Positions 1 through 8,823 of a stretch of DNA of 64,000 nt are shown in pieces. The notes under the pieces were generated by a model that searched no databases, was not told the origin of the DNA, and worked only from the letters and a program-made list of their open reading frames with translations. Origin of the DNA: Pelagibacteraceae bacterium AG-325-E13. Its GTDB lineage: Bacteria; Pseudomonadota; Alphaproteobacteria; Pelagibacterales; Pelagibacteraceae. The position numbers and the translations under genes were made by a program. Where the stretch lies: the NCBI GenBank assembly GCA_003282965.1, contig QBYF01000001.1, positions 165,236 to 229,235 on the forward strand, read 5' to 3'. Numbering within the stretch: the stretch's first letter is position 1; every line of letters begins with the position of its first letter.

Positions 1-1246
1 CGCAATTAAAAACGGCATAAGTAAAGATGTAGCAAATTTTGTATTTACTAAAATAGAACCATTTGCTCAATATGGATTTAATAAAAGTCATGCAGCTGCA
101 TATGCATTAATTGCCTATCAAACAGCATTTTTGAAAACTTATCATAAAGAAGATTTTATAGCTGCTACAATGTCAACTGAGTTAACAAATACTTCGAAAT
201 TAAGAGAATTTGTTGAGGAACTAAGAAGGTTAAAAATTGAAATAGTTAGACCCAACATCAACAAATGTTTTGCAGAATTTAAGGCAGAAAAAAACAAAAT
301 ATTTTACGGTCTAGGAGCGATTAAAAATGTTGGTTTTGAAGCAATATCAAACATAGTAAATGAGAGAGAAAAAAATGGTAAATTTGAATCTTTAGTTGAC
401 TTTATTTATAGAGCGGACTCCAAAGATGTAAATAAATTACAATTAGAGGGATTAGTTAAGTCTGGGGTGTTTGATGAATTTGATAAAGACAGAAATAAAA
501 TTTTACAATCGATACCAAAAATAATTCAACAAATAAAAAATATTAATGATGATAAATTAAGTAATCAGACAAATTTGTTTGATGATAGTAATGTAAAAGT
601 TGGTTTCGATTTTATTCAGTCGAAAATTTGGACTAAAAAAGAACTTTTATTTGAAGAATTTAAGTCTCTAGGTTTTTATATTTCAGATCATCCCTTGAAT
701 GAATATGCCGAAATTTTTAATCAATTAAAAATAACTACATACAAAGACTTTTTAACCAATAGTGATAGTGAAGCTTTGATTGCTGGGACTATTATGTCTA
801 TACAAGAAAAAAAGAGCGCTAAAGGTACTCCATTTGCTATTGTAAAATTTAGTGATAATAGAGGAGAATTTGAGTTATTTTTATTCGCTGAAGTTTTAAT
901 AAAGAATAGGGATAAAATTAAAGAATCTGAATCATTTGTTTTAACCTTACAAAAAGATAAATCTATAACCGATATAGCTAAGAGAAGAATAAATCTTAGA
1001 AAAATACTTAGTTTAGACGATCTTATTAATAAACCGTACTCGAAAGTTACGATCGAATTAAAAGATAGTTTCAACATAAATGAATTAAAAAAACTTTTAA
1101 TACATGAAGGAAAAACCGAAATAAGTTTAATTATTAATAAAAAAAATCAAAGAATTCATTTTAACCTAAAGAATTCAAGAAAATTTGATTATAATCAGTT
1201 AAAAGCAATAAAAAGTAAGGAATACGTAAAAAAAATAACTGTTTAG
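1..1246 (+). CDS. dnaE: DNA polymerase III alpha subunit, C-terminal part (5' end outside window)
   Basis: This is the catalytic subunit of the replicative DNA polymerase. The reading frame is open from base 2, upstream of the ATG at 131 used by the ORF track, so the gene enters from outside the window and about 414 C-terminal residues are present. The upstream part contains FNKSHAAAYALIAYQTAF, a hallmark of bacterial PolC/DnaE proteins. A helix-hairpin-helix-like segment (YGLGAIKNVGFEAISNIV) follows, then the fingers-domain end and an OB-fold-like region (LIAGTIMSIQEKKSAKGTPF). The catalytic palm with its aspartates lies outside the window. The gene precedes rpsB, with a 120-bp spacer holding the rpsB leader. 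Identification is firm; only the start is missing. Confidence 0.95.
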   Translation, partial: AIKNGISKDVANFVFTKIEPFAQYGFNKSHAAAYALIAYQTAFLKTYHKEDFIAATMSTELTNTSKLREFVEELRRLKIEIVRPNINKCFAEFKAEKNKIFYGLGAIKNVGFEAISNIVNEREKNGKFESLVDFIYRADSKDVNKLQLEGLVKSGVFDEFDKDRNKILQSIPKIIQQIKNINDDKLSNQTNLFDDSNVKVGFDFIQSKIWTKKELLFEEFKSLGFYISDHPLNEYAEIFNQLKITTYKDFLTNSDSEALIAGTIMSIQEKKSAKGTPFAIVKFSDNRGEFELFLFAEVLIKNRDKIKESESFVLTLQKDKSITDIAKRRINLRKILSLDDLINKPYSKVTIELKDSFNINELKKLLIHEGKTEISLIINKKNQRIHFNLKNSRKFDYNQLKAIKSKEYVKKITV

Positions 1247-1299
1247 AAGGTTGATTTTTTATTTTGGTTGTATATATCAGTAAATAATTTCGCACACAG

Positions 1300-1366
1300 T
1301 TTTAAGGGCATTGCCCTCCCGGTCCATTAATTTGGAGTAGCTGTGGTGGATTAACCGGAAAATATT
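1300..1366 (+). promoter_or_regulatory. Structured 5' leader of rpsB (candidate S2-responsive element)
   Basis: Two consecutive stem-loops are visible before rpsB. The first is AGGGC-ATT-GCCCT (1305-1317). The second pairs CCGGT (1319-1323) with ACCGG (1354-1358), extended by CCA/TGG across a bulge. The 3' arm ends in GGAAAA just upstream of the ATG at 1367, so folding could hide the ribosome binding site. S2 represses its own rpsB-tsf mRNA in gammaproteobacteria. A comparable autogenous leader here is an inference from position and structure. Confidence 0.6.
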
Positions 1367-2116
1367 ATGAACGTACCTAAAATAGACATTAAACAATTAT
1401 TAGAAGCGGGAGTACATCTAGGCCACAAAACTCTAAGATGGAATCCTAAAATGAAGCAGTACATTTTTGGAGAAAAAAATTCTATTCACATAATCGACTT
1501 AACACAAACAGTTGAATTTTTAAAAAACGCATTAGTGCAAGTTCATAAAACAATTTCAGGCGGTGGAAAAATTTTGATTGTTTCAACTAAAAAGCAAGCT
1601 TCGGAACAAGTTAGTGAATTGGCAAAAGAAACGGGACAATTTTTTGTAAATTATAGATGGCTTGGAGGAATGCTTACAAACTGGAATACAATACAAAATT
1701 CTATCAAAAGATTAAAAAAATTAAACGAGCAACTATCAAAAGAAAATGTTGGTTTTACAAAAAAAGAAATTTTAAAATTCAGCAAAGAGAAAGAAAAACT
1801 TCAAAGATCATTAGGTGGTATCGCAGACATGAAAAAAACACCTGATTTAATTTTCATTATAGATACTAACATGGAGTCCCTAGCAGTTGCTGAAGCTAAA
1901 AAATTAAGAATTCCCATCATTGCTGTTTTAGATACTAACTCAGACCCGACTGGAATAAATTATCCTATACCAGGGAATGACGATGCAAGAAGATCTATAA
2001 ATCTATATTGCGATTTATTAAAAAATACAATTAAAGATGCTGAAACTTTTATAGAAAAAACTGAAGTAAAAGAAGAAAAGAAATCAGAAAAAAAAACTGA
2101 TAAAAAGAAAAAATAA
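1367..2116 (+). CDS. rpsB: 30S ribosomal protein S2
   Basis: S2 sits between head and body of the small ribosomal subunit and is needed for S1 binding. The 249-residue length fits the family. Conserved stretches include [20 protein letters not shown] near the N terminus, [13 protein letters not shown] around residue 95, and the later [17 protein letters not shown] segment. The last ~25 residues are a Lys/Glu-rich tail common in AT-rich alphaproteobacteria. It is followed 17 bases later by tsf, the standard translation pair. The ATG at 1367 lies directly after a structured leader. Confidence 0.98.
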   Translation: MNVPKIDIKQLLEAGVHLGHKTLRWNPKMKQYIFGEKNSIHIIDLTQTVEFLKNALVQVHKTISGGGKILIVSTKKQASEQVSELAKETGQFFVNYRWLGGMLTNWNTIQNSIKRLKKLNEQLSKENVGFTKKEILKFSKEKEKLQRSLGGIADMKKTPDLIFIIDTNMESLAVAEAKKLRIPIIAVLDTNSDPTGINYPIPGNDDARRSINLYCDLLKNTIKDAETFIEKTEVKEEKKSEKKTDKKKK

Positions 2117-2133
2117 TCTCAATAAATTATCAA

Positions 2134-3000
2134 ATGCCAAATAAGGATCTATTAGATAACATCAAAAAACTTAGGGAATTAACTGGTGTTGGATTTAAGG
2201 ATTGTAAATTAGCCCTAGATGAATCTGAAGGTGATATAGAAAAATCAGTAGAATTTTTAAGAAAAAAAGGAATTGCAAAAGCCTCTAAAAAGATGAGCAG
2301 AACTGCTTCAGAGGGTTTATCTTTAGTTAAAGAGAATAACAACGAGATATCTATTATTGAAATAAACAGTGAAACAGATTTTGTTGCTAAAAACAAAGAT
2401 TTTATCTCCTTCTGCAAAGAATTATCAGAAATAAATTTTTTAAATAAGGGAAATTTAGATAAAATTAATGTTACACAAATGGGCAATGGTAACTTTGTAA
2501 AAGATAATTTAGTTAATCTAATTGCTAAAATAGGTGAAAAAATTACTATTAGAAGAACAAATTTCTTTAACAACAAACAAGGCTTAAATTTTTTTTATGT
2601 CCATTCTGCGATTGAAAAAAATATAGGAAAAATAATCTCAGTAGTTAAATTAGAGGGCTTAATTAAAGGAAAGAATGATGAAATTGGAAATAAGATTGCC
2701 ATGCATATAACAGCCTCAAATCCTTTAGCAATTGATAAAGAAGGCATAAAAAAAGAAATTATAGATAAAGAATTAGAAATAATTAAAGCAGAAATAACAA
2801 ATTCAGGAAAACCAAAAGAAATGGCAGATAAAATATCAAAGGGTAAAATTGCTAAATTTATTAATGATAATACTCTTCTAAATCAAGTATGGATAATGGA
2901 TCCAAAAAAAAAGGTCTCTGATATACTAAAAGAGAACAAAGTTGACAAAGAAATTAAAGTATTAGATTTTATTAGATATAAAGTTGGTGAAGGGGTTTAA
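2134..3000 (+). CDS. tsf: Translation elongation factor Ts
   Basis: EF-Ts is the nucleotide exchange factor that recycles EF-Tu-GDP. The N-terminal UBA-like domain is clear (LRELTGVGFKDCKLALDESE, residues ~12-31), and the signature NSETDFVAKN follows at about residue 77. The 288-residue length is typical. The stop codon is one base from the preferred start of frr. In many alphaproteobacteria pyrH lies between tsf and frr; it is absent here. The minus-strand ORF over the 5' half is a shadow. Confidence 0.97.
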   Translation: MPNKDLLDNIKKLRELTGVGFKDCKLALDESEGDIEKSVEFLRKKGIAKASKKMSRTASEGLSLVKENNNEISIIEINSETDFVAKNKDFISFCKELSEINFLNKGNLDKINVTQMGNGNFVKDNLVNLIAKIGEKITIRRTNFFNNKQGLNFFYVHSAIEKNIGKIISVVKLEGLIKGKNDEIGNKIAMHITASNPLAIDKEGIKKEIIDKELEIIKAEITNSGKPKEMADKISKGKIAKFINDNTLLNQVWIMDPKKKVSDILKENKVDKEIKVLDFIRYKVGEGV

Positions 3001-3001
3001 C

Positions 3002-3562
3002 ATGAGTTCAGAATTTAATGAAAAAAGTTATTCATCAAAGATGGATAAAAGCATTCAATCTTTAAGAAAAGATATGTCTACTCTTAGAACAGGTAGAGCT
3101 AATTCAAACATGTTAGATACAATAAAAATAGATGTTTACGGACAACTTATGCCGATAGAACAACTCGGAACAATAAGTGTTCCTGAGGCTAGATTAATAT
3201 CAATTCAAGTTTGGGATAAAGCGAATCTATCTTTAATAGACTCAGCAATTCAAAAATCAGAACTTGGTATTAACCCCCAGATAGATGGACAAATAATAAG
3301 ACTAAGAATTCCTGATTTAACAGAGGAAAGAAGAAAAGATCTGATAAAAATTTTAAAAAATATGGGTGAAAAAGGAAAAGTTTCTATAAGAAATATAAGA
3401 AGAGAAGCAAATGAGGAATTAAAAAAAAAATTAAAAGATAAAAAAATCTCAGAGGATGAAAATAAAAATTTTGAAAAAAATATACAAAAATTAACTGATC
3501 TCAACATTGGCAATATAGATAAAATGTTGTCAGATAAAGAAAAAGAGATACTTCAGATATGA
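3002..3562 (+). CDS. frr: Ribosome recycling factor
   Basis: RRF works with EF-G to split post-termination ribosomes. The ATG at 3002 is preferred over the ORF-track start at 2984, because it follows an AAGGGG Shine-Dalgarno in the end of tsf and gives the normal N terminus (MSSEFNEKSYSSKMDKSI) and 186 residues. Family motifs include LRTGRANSNMLDTIKIDVYG and the DLTEERRKDLIKILK helix region. The stop overlaps the uppS start by four bases (ATGA), implying translational coupling. Confidence 0.97.
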   Translation: MSSEFNEKSYSSKMDKSIQSLRKDMSTLRTGRANSNMLDTIKIDVYGQLMPIEQLGTISVPEARLISIQVWDKANLSLIDSAIQKSELGINPQIDGQIIRLRIPDLTEERRKDLIKILKNMGEKGKVSIRNIRREANEELKKKLKDKKISEDENKNFEKNIQKLTDLNIGNIDKMLSDKEKEILQI

Positions 3563-4227
3563 ACAAACTCAACCATGTTGCCTTTATTATGGACGGTAAT
3601 GGCAGATGGGGGCAGAGGAGAAATAAAGGAAGAAACTTTGGTCATTTTAATGGAGTCAAAACAGTAAAAAAAATTGTAGAGAAATCAATCAAATTAAGAA
3701 TTCCGATAATAACGTTTTATGTTTTTTCAACTGAAAATTGGAAGAGACCTAAATCAGAAATTAATTTCTTATTTCAACTAATAATAAATTATTTTAAAGA
3801 AGAATTAAATAAAGTTATCTCAAATGGAATAAAAGTAAATATCATTGGAAAACTTAATAGGTTACCTAAAAAAATTAAAATTGTTCTCAAAGACGTTACA
3901 AAAAAAACGAAAAAAAATAAAAGGATAATTGTCAATTTAGCGATAAATTATGGTTCAAGGGATGAAATAGTTGATGCATTTAAAAGAGTAAAAAATAAAA
4001 TAAATATTAAATCTTTAAGCAAAGCCCTTTATACAAAAAATATGGAAAATCCTGACATCTTAATTAGAACCGGAGGACATAAAAGGTTAAGCAATTTCAT
4101 GTTGTGGCAATTAGCTTATACTGAGATATATTTTGTTGATAAATTATGGCCAGATTTTAACGGTAAGGATTTTGAGAAAATTACAAATAATTTTAAGAAA
4201 GTAAAAAGAAATTTTGGGTCAATTTAA
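3559..4227 (+). CDS. uppS: Undecaprenyl diphosphate synthase (cis-prenyltransferase)
   Basis: The enzyme elongates farnesyl diphosphate with isopentenyl diphosphate to make the C55 carrier lipid for peptidoglycan and LPS. Visible motifs are AFIMDGNGRWGQRR (catalytic Asp, near residue 12), TFYVFSTENWKRP, NLAINYGSRDEI and RTGG-x-KRLSNFMLWQ. At 222 residues it is close to, slightly shorter than, typical bacterial proteins. In RTGG-x-(K/Q)R the residue usually Glu is His here. The substrate-binding Arg and the later YTEIYF glutamate are kept. It is followed by cdsA and dxr. Confidence 0.95.
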   Translation: MNKLNHVAFIMDGNGRWGQRRNKGRNFGHFNGVKTVKKIVEKSIKLRIPIITFYVFSTENWKRPKSEINFLFQLIINYFKEELNKVISNGIKVNIIGKLNRLPKKIKIVLKDVTKKTKKNKRIIVNLAINYGSRDEIVDAFKRVKNKINIKSLSKALYTKNMENPDILIRTGGHKRLSNFMLWQLAYTEIYFVDKLWPDFNGKDFEKITNNFKKVKRNFGSI

Positions 4228-4228
4228 T

Positions 4229-4879
4229 ATGGAAAAAAACTTAAAAAAAAGAATCTTAACTTCAATTGTGTTATTTTTATTCTTATTTTTTGCATTTATT
4301 AATAATTTTGTTCTAGGTTATTTATTAATGATAATTTCTATATTTTCTGTGCTGGAGTTTGTTAAAATGATGAAAATTTTTTTAAAAAATAATATAGCAT
4401 TACAGTTATTATCTAATTTCGTATTTATATTTTATATTTTCTGCTTTAGCACAATAATACTTACCTTCTCGTTTTCTCTATCTACGAAAATGTTATTTTT
4501 CTTAATTCTACTAATTTGCATAGCTTCAGACATTGGAGGATTTGTCTTTGGTAAGACTTTTAAAGGACCAAAGTTAACAAAAATCAGTCCTAACAAAACA
4601 ATTTCTGGCGTCGCAGGATCTTTAATTTTTTCTTCAGGACTAGCAATAATTTTAATTTATCTTTTTAACAAAAGTTTTGACCTCAACGTTGCAGTTATAG
4701 GACTTATCACTTCATTTGGCTGTCAAACAGGTGACTTATTTTTTTCTCTCTTAAAAAGAAAATCATCATTAAAAGATACAGGAAATTTCCTACCGGGACA
4801 TGGCGGTATACTAGATAGAATAGACGGAATCTTGATAGGCATACCAGTAGGATTCTTTAGTCTATTAGTAATTTATTGA
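4229..4879 (+). CDS. cdsA: Phosphatidate cytidylyltransferase (CDP-diglyceride synthase)
   Basis: CdsA makes CDP-diacylglycerol from phosphatidate and CTP, the branch point for membrane phospholipids. The start chosen is ATG 4229, just after the uppS stop; the ORF track uses an upstream TTG. This gives 216 residues, on the short side for the family. Several transmembrane helices occupy the N-terminal half. The C-terminal signature is intact: SLLKRKSSLKDTGNFLPGHG followed by GILDRIDG. A conserved cytoplasmic loop, SDIGGFVFGKTFKGPKLTKISP, is also clear. The PF01148 family match is certain from these motifs. Confidence 0.94.
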   Translation: MEKNLKKRILTSIVLFLFLFFAFINNFVLGYLLMIISIFSVLEFVKMMKIFLKNNIALQLLSNFVFIFYIFCFSTIILTFSFSLSTKMLFFLILLICIASDIGGFVFGKTFKGPKLTKISPNKTISGVAGSLIFSSGLAIILIYLFNKSFDLNVAVIGLITSFGCQTGDLFFSLLKRKSSLKDTGNFLPGHGGILDRIDGILIGIPVGFFSLLVIY

Positions 4880-4880
4880 T

Positions 4881-6065
4881 ATGAAAAAAAATATTTCAAT
4901 TTTAGGATCTACTGGTTCTATTGGTTTAAATGTTTTAAATTTAATAAACAAAAAAAGATCTCTTTTTAGAATAAATATTTTAGCAGCAAATAAAAATTAT
5001 AAATTAATTTGCGATCAAATTGTTAAGTATAAACCTAAAGTTTTTATCATAAGTGACTACAAGATCTTTGAAAAAATTAAAAAAAAATTTATTAAAAAAA
5101 ATATAATAATAATTAATAATCTTGAAAATCAAAGAAATTATTTAAACAAATCTGACATAACTGTAGCTGCAATTCCTGGAATTGCTGGCTTGAGACCGAC
5201 TATTGAACTCACTAAAAAAAGTAAGAGAATTTTAATTGCAAATAAAGAGTCGATTATATGTGGATGGAATTTAATAAAAAGTATTGCCTATAAAAATAAT
5301 ACTAAAATTATTCCAATAGACTCAGAGCATTTTTCCATTATGAAGTTATTAGAAAAACAGAATATAAAAAATGTTAAAAAAATTTATCTTACTGCTTCGG
5401 GAGGTCCTTTTTTAAATTATAAGATTAATAAGTTAAAAAAGGTTAATCCTCAACAAGCAATTAAACATCCAAAATGGAAGATGGGAAAAAAAATTTCTAT
5501 AGACTCGGCAACATTGATGAACAAAATGTTAGAGTTGATTGAGGCTCATAAATTATTTTCAATCGATCTTAAAAAAATTGATATCGTTATTCATCCCGAG
5601 TCCTTGGTTCATGCTATAATAGAATTTAAAAATGGACTCTTTAAGTTTATATATCATGAAACTACTATGTTAATACCATTAGCGAACGCTATGTTTGGTC
5701 AAGATATTGATATTAATGATTACTTAAAACCCAAAAGAAACAGAAGTAATTCTGTATTTTTTAAAAATTTAAATTTTTTAAAAGTTGATATGAAAAGATT
5801 TCCGATTATAAAACTAAAGAGTAGAATAAATGAGCACATTTCTACGCCAATAATCATCAATGCGGCAAATGAAATATTAGTTGATCAATATTTGAAAGAA
5901 AAAATAAGTTTTAATACCTTTTATAAGTATCTAACACAGGTTCTAAACGATAGAAATTACAAGAAATATGCTATAAAAGAACCTAAAAATATTGATCAAA
6001 TATTTCAAGTAGATAAATGGTCAAGAAGTACAGTTTATAAAAAAATAAATTATAAAAATGCGTAA
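4881..6065 (+). CDS. dxr: 1-deoxy-D-xylulose 5-phosphate reductoisomerase
   Basis: Dxr converts DXP to MEP with NADPH, the committed step of the non-mevalonate isoprenoid pathway. The dinucleotide fold motif GSTGSIGLNVL is at residues ~8-18. Metal and substrate residues are in IDSEHFSI and TASGGPF, then KWKMGKKISIDSATLMNKML and HPESLVHAII. The 394-residue length is normal. It begins two bases after cdsA and overlaps bamA by eight bases. Other MEP-pathway genes in the window are ispDF and, downstream in use, uppS. rseP, often between dxr and bamA, is missing. Confidence 0.97.
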   Translation: MKKNISILGSTGSIGLNVLNLINKKRSLFRINILAANKNYKLICDQIVKYKPKVFIISDYKIFEKIKKKFIKKNIIIINNLENQRNYLNKSDITVAAIPGIAGLRPTIELTKKSKRILIANKESIICGWNLIKSIAYKNNTKIIPIDSEHFSIMKLLEKQNIKNVKKIYLTASGGPFLNYKINKLKKVNPQQAIKHPKWKMGKKISIDSATLMNKMLELIEAHKLFSIDLKKIDIVIHPESLVHAIIEFKNGLFKFIYHETTMLIPLANAMFGQDIDINDYLKPKRNRSNSVFFKNLNFLKVDMKRFPIIKLKSRINEHISTPIIINAANEILVDQYLKEKISFNTFYKYLTQVLNDRNYKKYAIKEPKNIDQIFQVDKWSRSTVYKKINYKNA

Positions 6066-8292
6066 ATTATTTATTATCTTTGTAATATATCTATTTAACA
6101 CTACACCAATATTTGCAGAGGTAGTTGAAAAAATAAATATTTCAGGAAACAGTAGAGTTAATGAAGAAACTATAAAGATTTATGGTGGAATTAAAATTAA
6201 TGAGGATTATTCGGAACAAGATTTAAACAGAATACTTATCGATTTATATTCAACCAACTTTTTTAAAGATGTAAGGATTGATTTGTCAAATAATAACTTA
6301 AATATTTATTTAATTGAGCACCCAGTCATAAATGAATTAGTTATAATAGGCGAACCGAGTAATAAATATAAAGAGGAAATTAAAAAGATAATTAAATCTA
6401 AGGAGAAAAACTCTTATATCAAAAGCAATGTAGCAAAAGATATTGATCTTATTAAACAACTCTATAGTTCAGTAGGGTACAATTTCAGCGAAATAGATGT
6501 CAAAATTAGAGAAATAGATAAATTAAATTTAGATTTGATATTTGAAATTAAAAAGGGTGAGGAAACAAGAATTTCAAAGATTATATTTATAGGAGATAAA
6601 AAAATTAGAGATAAGAGATTGAGAGATATTGTAGCAAGTGAAGAACATAAATTTTGGAAAATAATCTCAAGAAACACAAAATATAATCAAAATATGATTA
6701 ATATGGATGTGAGGTTATTAAAAAATTACTATAGATCCATTGGATATTATGATGTTCAAATTAAATCTAACTCTGCCCAAATTAGCAATAAAAGTGGTGA
6801 TATTGAATTGATTTATTCGATAGATGCAGGAAACAGATATATCATAAAAAAAATCATTACCAATGCAGATCCAGTCATTGATAAAAATTTATTTTATTCA
6901 CTTAATAAAGAATATCAAAGATACATTGGATCTTATTATTCTCCATTTAAAGTTAAAAAATTATTAGAAAAGATCGATGAATTAATTGCTAATAATAATT
7001 TACAATTTATCGAACATAACGTTGAGGAAATTATAGAAGAAGACTCTATAGTGATTAAGTTTAATATTTACGAAGGGGAAAAAGTTTTAGTAGAGAGAAT
7101 AGATATAATAGGTAATAGTATTACAAATGAATCAGTTATAAGAGCAGAAATGGAGATTGACGAAGGAGATCCGTTTACTAATTTAAGTTTAGAGAAGTCT
7201 ACAGCTAATATAAAATCAAGAAATATATTTAGAAAAGTTGAACATAAAGTTATAGATGGTTCTGCTCAAAATTTAAAAAAGATTGAAATTTTAGTAGAAG
7301 AAAAACCAACAGGTGAAATTAGTGCTGGAGCTGGTATTGGAACTAACGGGGGATCTTTTGCTTTTACAGTAAAAGAAAATAATTATCTTGGAGAAGGTAA
7401 AAATGTAGGTTTTGATATTCAAATTGACCAAGACTCTTTAAAAGGAACACTTAACTACTCAGATCCAAATTATGACTTTTTGGGTAATGAATTGAACTAT
7501 TATTTAACAAGTGAATCAAACGATCAACCAGATAGAGGCTATGAAAATACTATTATGGGCGCAGGTATAAGCACCTCTTTTGAACAATACAATGATGTTT
7601 TTGCATCTTTAGGTATTAGTGCAACGCATGATGATTTACGAACTCTTGACAGTGCCAGCGATTCTTTAAAAAAGCAAAGTGGAACTTTTAATGAAGTTTC
7701 CGGTAATTACGGATTTTCATTTGATAAACGAAATAGATCATTTATGCCTACAGATGGTTCAATAATAGGTTTTAATCAAAGTTTACCGATTTACGCAGAC
7801 AAAAAATTTATTGCCAATACTTTATCAGCAAGCACCTATAGAACTTTGTCACAAGATTTTATCGGTTCTACAAAAGCATTATTTACATCAATTAATGGAT
7901 TGGGTGATGATGATGTTAGGCTAAGTAAAAGAAGATCTTTAAGTAGTAAAAAATTAAGAGGATTTGAAAAAGGAAAAGTAGGTCCTACAGATGGAGCTGA
8001 TCATATTGGAGGAAATTATGCAGCTTCTTTAAATTTTGAGGTAAATCTTCCAAATTTCTTACCAGAAAATACTGGAGCAGACATTGGTTTCTTCTTAGAT
8101 TTTGGAAATGTGTGGGGAGTTGATTACGACTCAACTATAGATGATAGTAATAAGATAAGATCCTCTACTGGTGTGTTAATGAATTGGAATTCTCCGCTAG
8201 GACCAATGAACTTTATTCTAGCAACTAATCTTTCAAAGGCATCTACAGATATTACTGAGAGCTTTAACTTTAATTTAGGAACAACATTCTAA
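6058..8292 (+). CDS. bamA: Outer membrane protein assembly factor BamA
   Basis: BamA is the central beta-barrel of the BAM complex that inserts proteins into the outer membrane. A signal peptide covers residues 1-20 (ending PIFAE). About five POTRA repeats follow to roughly residue 420, with typical phrases such as INISGNSRVNEETIKIY and VERIDIIGNSITNESVI. The C-terminal barrel contains the conserved LRGFEKGKVGP (the RGF motif on the lid loop) and ends with the aromatic FNFNLGTTF beta signal. Length, 744 residues, is normal. Translation may be coupled to dxr through an eight-base overlap. Confidence 0.97.
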   Translation: MRKLFIIFVIYLFNTTPIFAEVVEKINISGNSRVNEETIKIYGGIKINEDYSEQDLNRILIDLYSTNFFKDVRIDLSNNNLNIYLIEHPVINELVIIGEPSNKYKEEIKKIIKSKEKNSYIKSNVAKDIDLIKQLYSSVGYNFSEIDVKIREIDKLNLDLIFEIKKGEETRISKIIFIGDKKIRDKRLRDIVASEEHKFWKIISRNTKYNQNMINMDVRLLKNYYRSIGYYDVQIKSNSAQISNKSGDIELIYSIDAGNRYIIKKIITNADPVIDKNLFYSLNKEYQRYIGSYYSPFKVKKLLEKIDELIANNNLQFIEHNVEEIIEEDSIVIKFNIYEGEKVLVERIDIIGNSITNESVIRAEMEIDEGDPFTNLSLEKSTANIKSRNIFRKVEHKVIDGSAQNLKKIEILVEEKPTGEISAGAGIGTNGGSFAFTVKENNYLGEGKNVGFDIQIDQDSLKGTLNYSDPNYDFLGNELNYYLTSESNDQPDRGYENTIMGAGISTSFEQYNDVFASLGISATHDDLRTLDSASDSLKKQSGTFNEVSGNYGFSFDKRNRSFMPTDGSIIGFNQSLPIYADKKFIANTLSASTYRTLSQDFIGSTKALFTSINGLGDDDVRLSKRRSLSSKKLRGFEKGKVGPTDGADHIGGNYAASLNFEVNLPNFLPENTGADIGFFLDFGNVWGVDYDSTIDDSNKIRSSTGVLMNWNSPLGPMNFILATNLSKASTDITESFNFNLGTTF

Positions 8293-8293
8293 A

Positions 8294-8815
8294 ATGAAAT
8301 CAATTAAAATAATTATAACTTCTTTAGCAATATTACTTTTTTTTCAAGCTAAATTATCTGCAGAAATACGTTATGTAGATTTTAAGTACGTTTTAAATGA
8401 GAGTAAAGCTGGAAAAGAAGCTCAAATTTATCTTAAAAAAAAATTAGACAATGGTATAAAAGACCTAAAGGCAAAAGAAAAATCAATCCAAGAAGAAGAA
8501 AAAAAAATTATTCAACAAAAAAAAGTATTATCAGCGGAAGAATATAAGAAAAAAGTTAAAGCTTTAAGAGAAAAAGTTTCTTCGCTACAAACACAAAGAA
8601 ATAATCTTCTTGATACTGTTGCTAAACAAAGGTCTAAAGCAAGAGCTGAACTTTTAAAAACACTGAATCCAATTATTAAAAATTATATGAAAGAAAATAC
8701 TGTAAGATTAGTTCTAGAAAAAAAAAGTATATTACTAGCTGATGAAAATTTAAATATAACTGAAGAAATAACTGGTTTATTGAATAAAAAACTTAAATCT
8801 ATAAAATTAAATTAA
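8294..8815 (+). CDS. skp: Periplasmic chaperone Skp/OmpH family
   Basis: Skp-family chaperones hold unfolded outer-membrane proteins in the periplasm on their way to BamA. The protein has a signal peptide (residues 1-22, ending LSAE), a short [16 protein letters not shown] segment typical of the family, and a long Lys/Glu/Gln-rich coiled coil (residues ~40-110) forming the tentacles. The 173-residue length fits. Position between bamA and lpxD is the classic one. Sequence conservation in this family is low, so the call rests on architecture plus context. Confidence 0.9.
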   Translation: MKSIKIIITSLAILLFFQAKLSAEIRYVDFKYVLNESKAGKEAQIYLKKKLDNGIKDLKAKEKSIQEEEKKIIQQKKVLSAEEYKKKVKALREKVSSLQTQRNNLLDTVAKQRSKARAELLKTLNPIIKNYMKENTVRLVLEKKSILLADENLNITEEITGLLNKKLKSIKLN

Positions 8816-8823
8816 TTTGTTTA

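Noticed and set aside
721-1077. Minus-strand 118-aa ORF inside dnaE
   Set aside because: Lies entirely within clear DnaE coding sequence and translates to Leu/Phe/Ser-rich antisense typical of AT-rich genes.
2130-2576. Minus-strand 148-aa ORF inside tsf
   Set aside because: Antisense shadow of a highly conserved gene, no motif or start signal.
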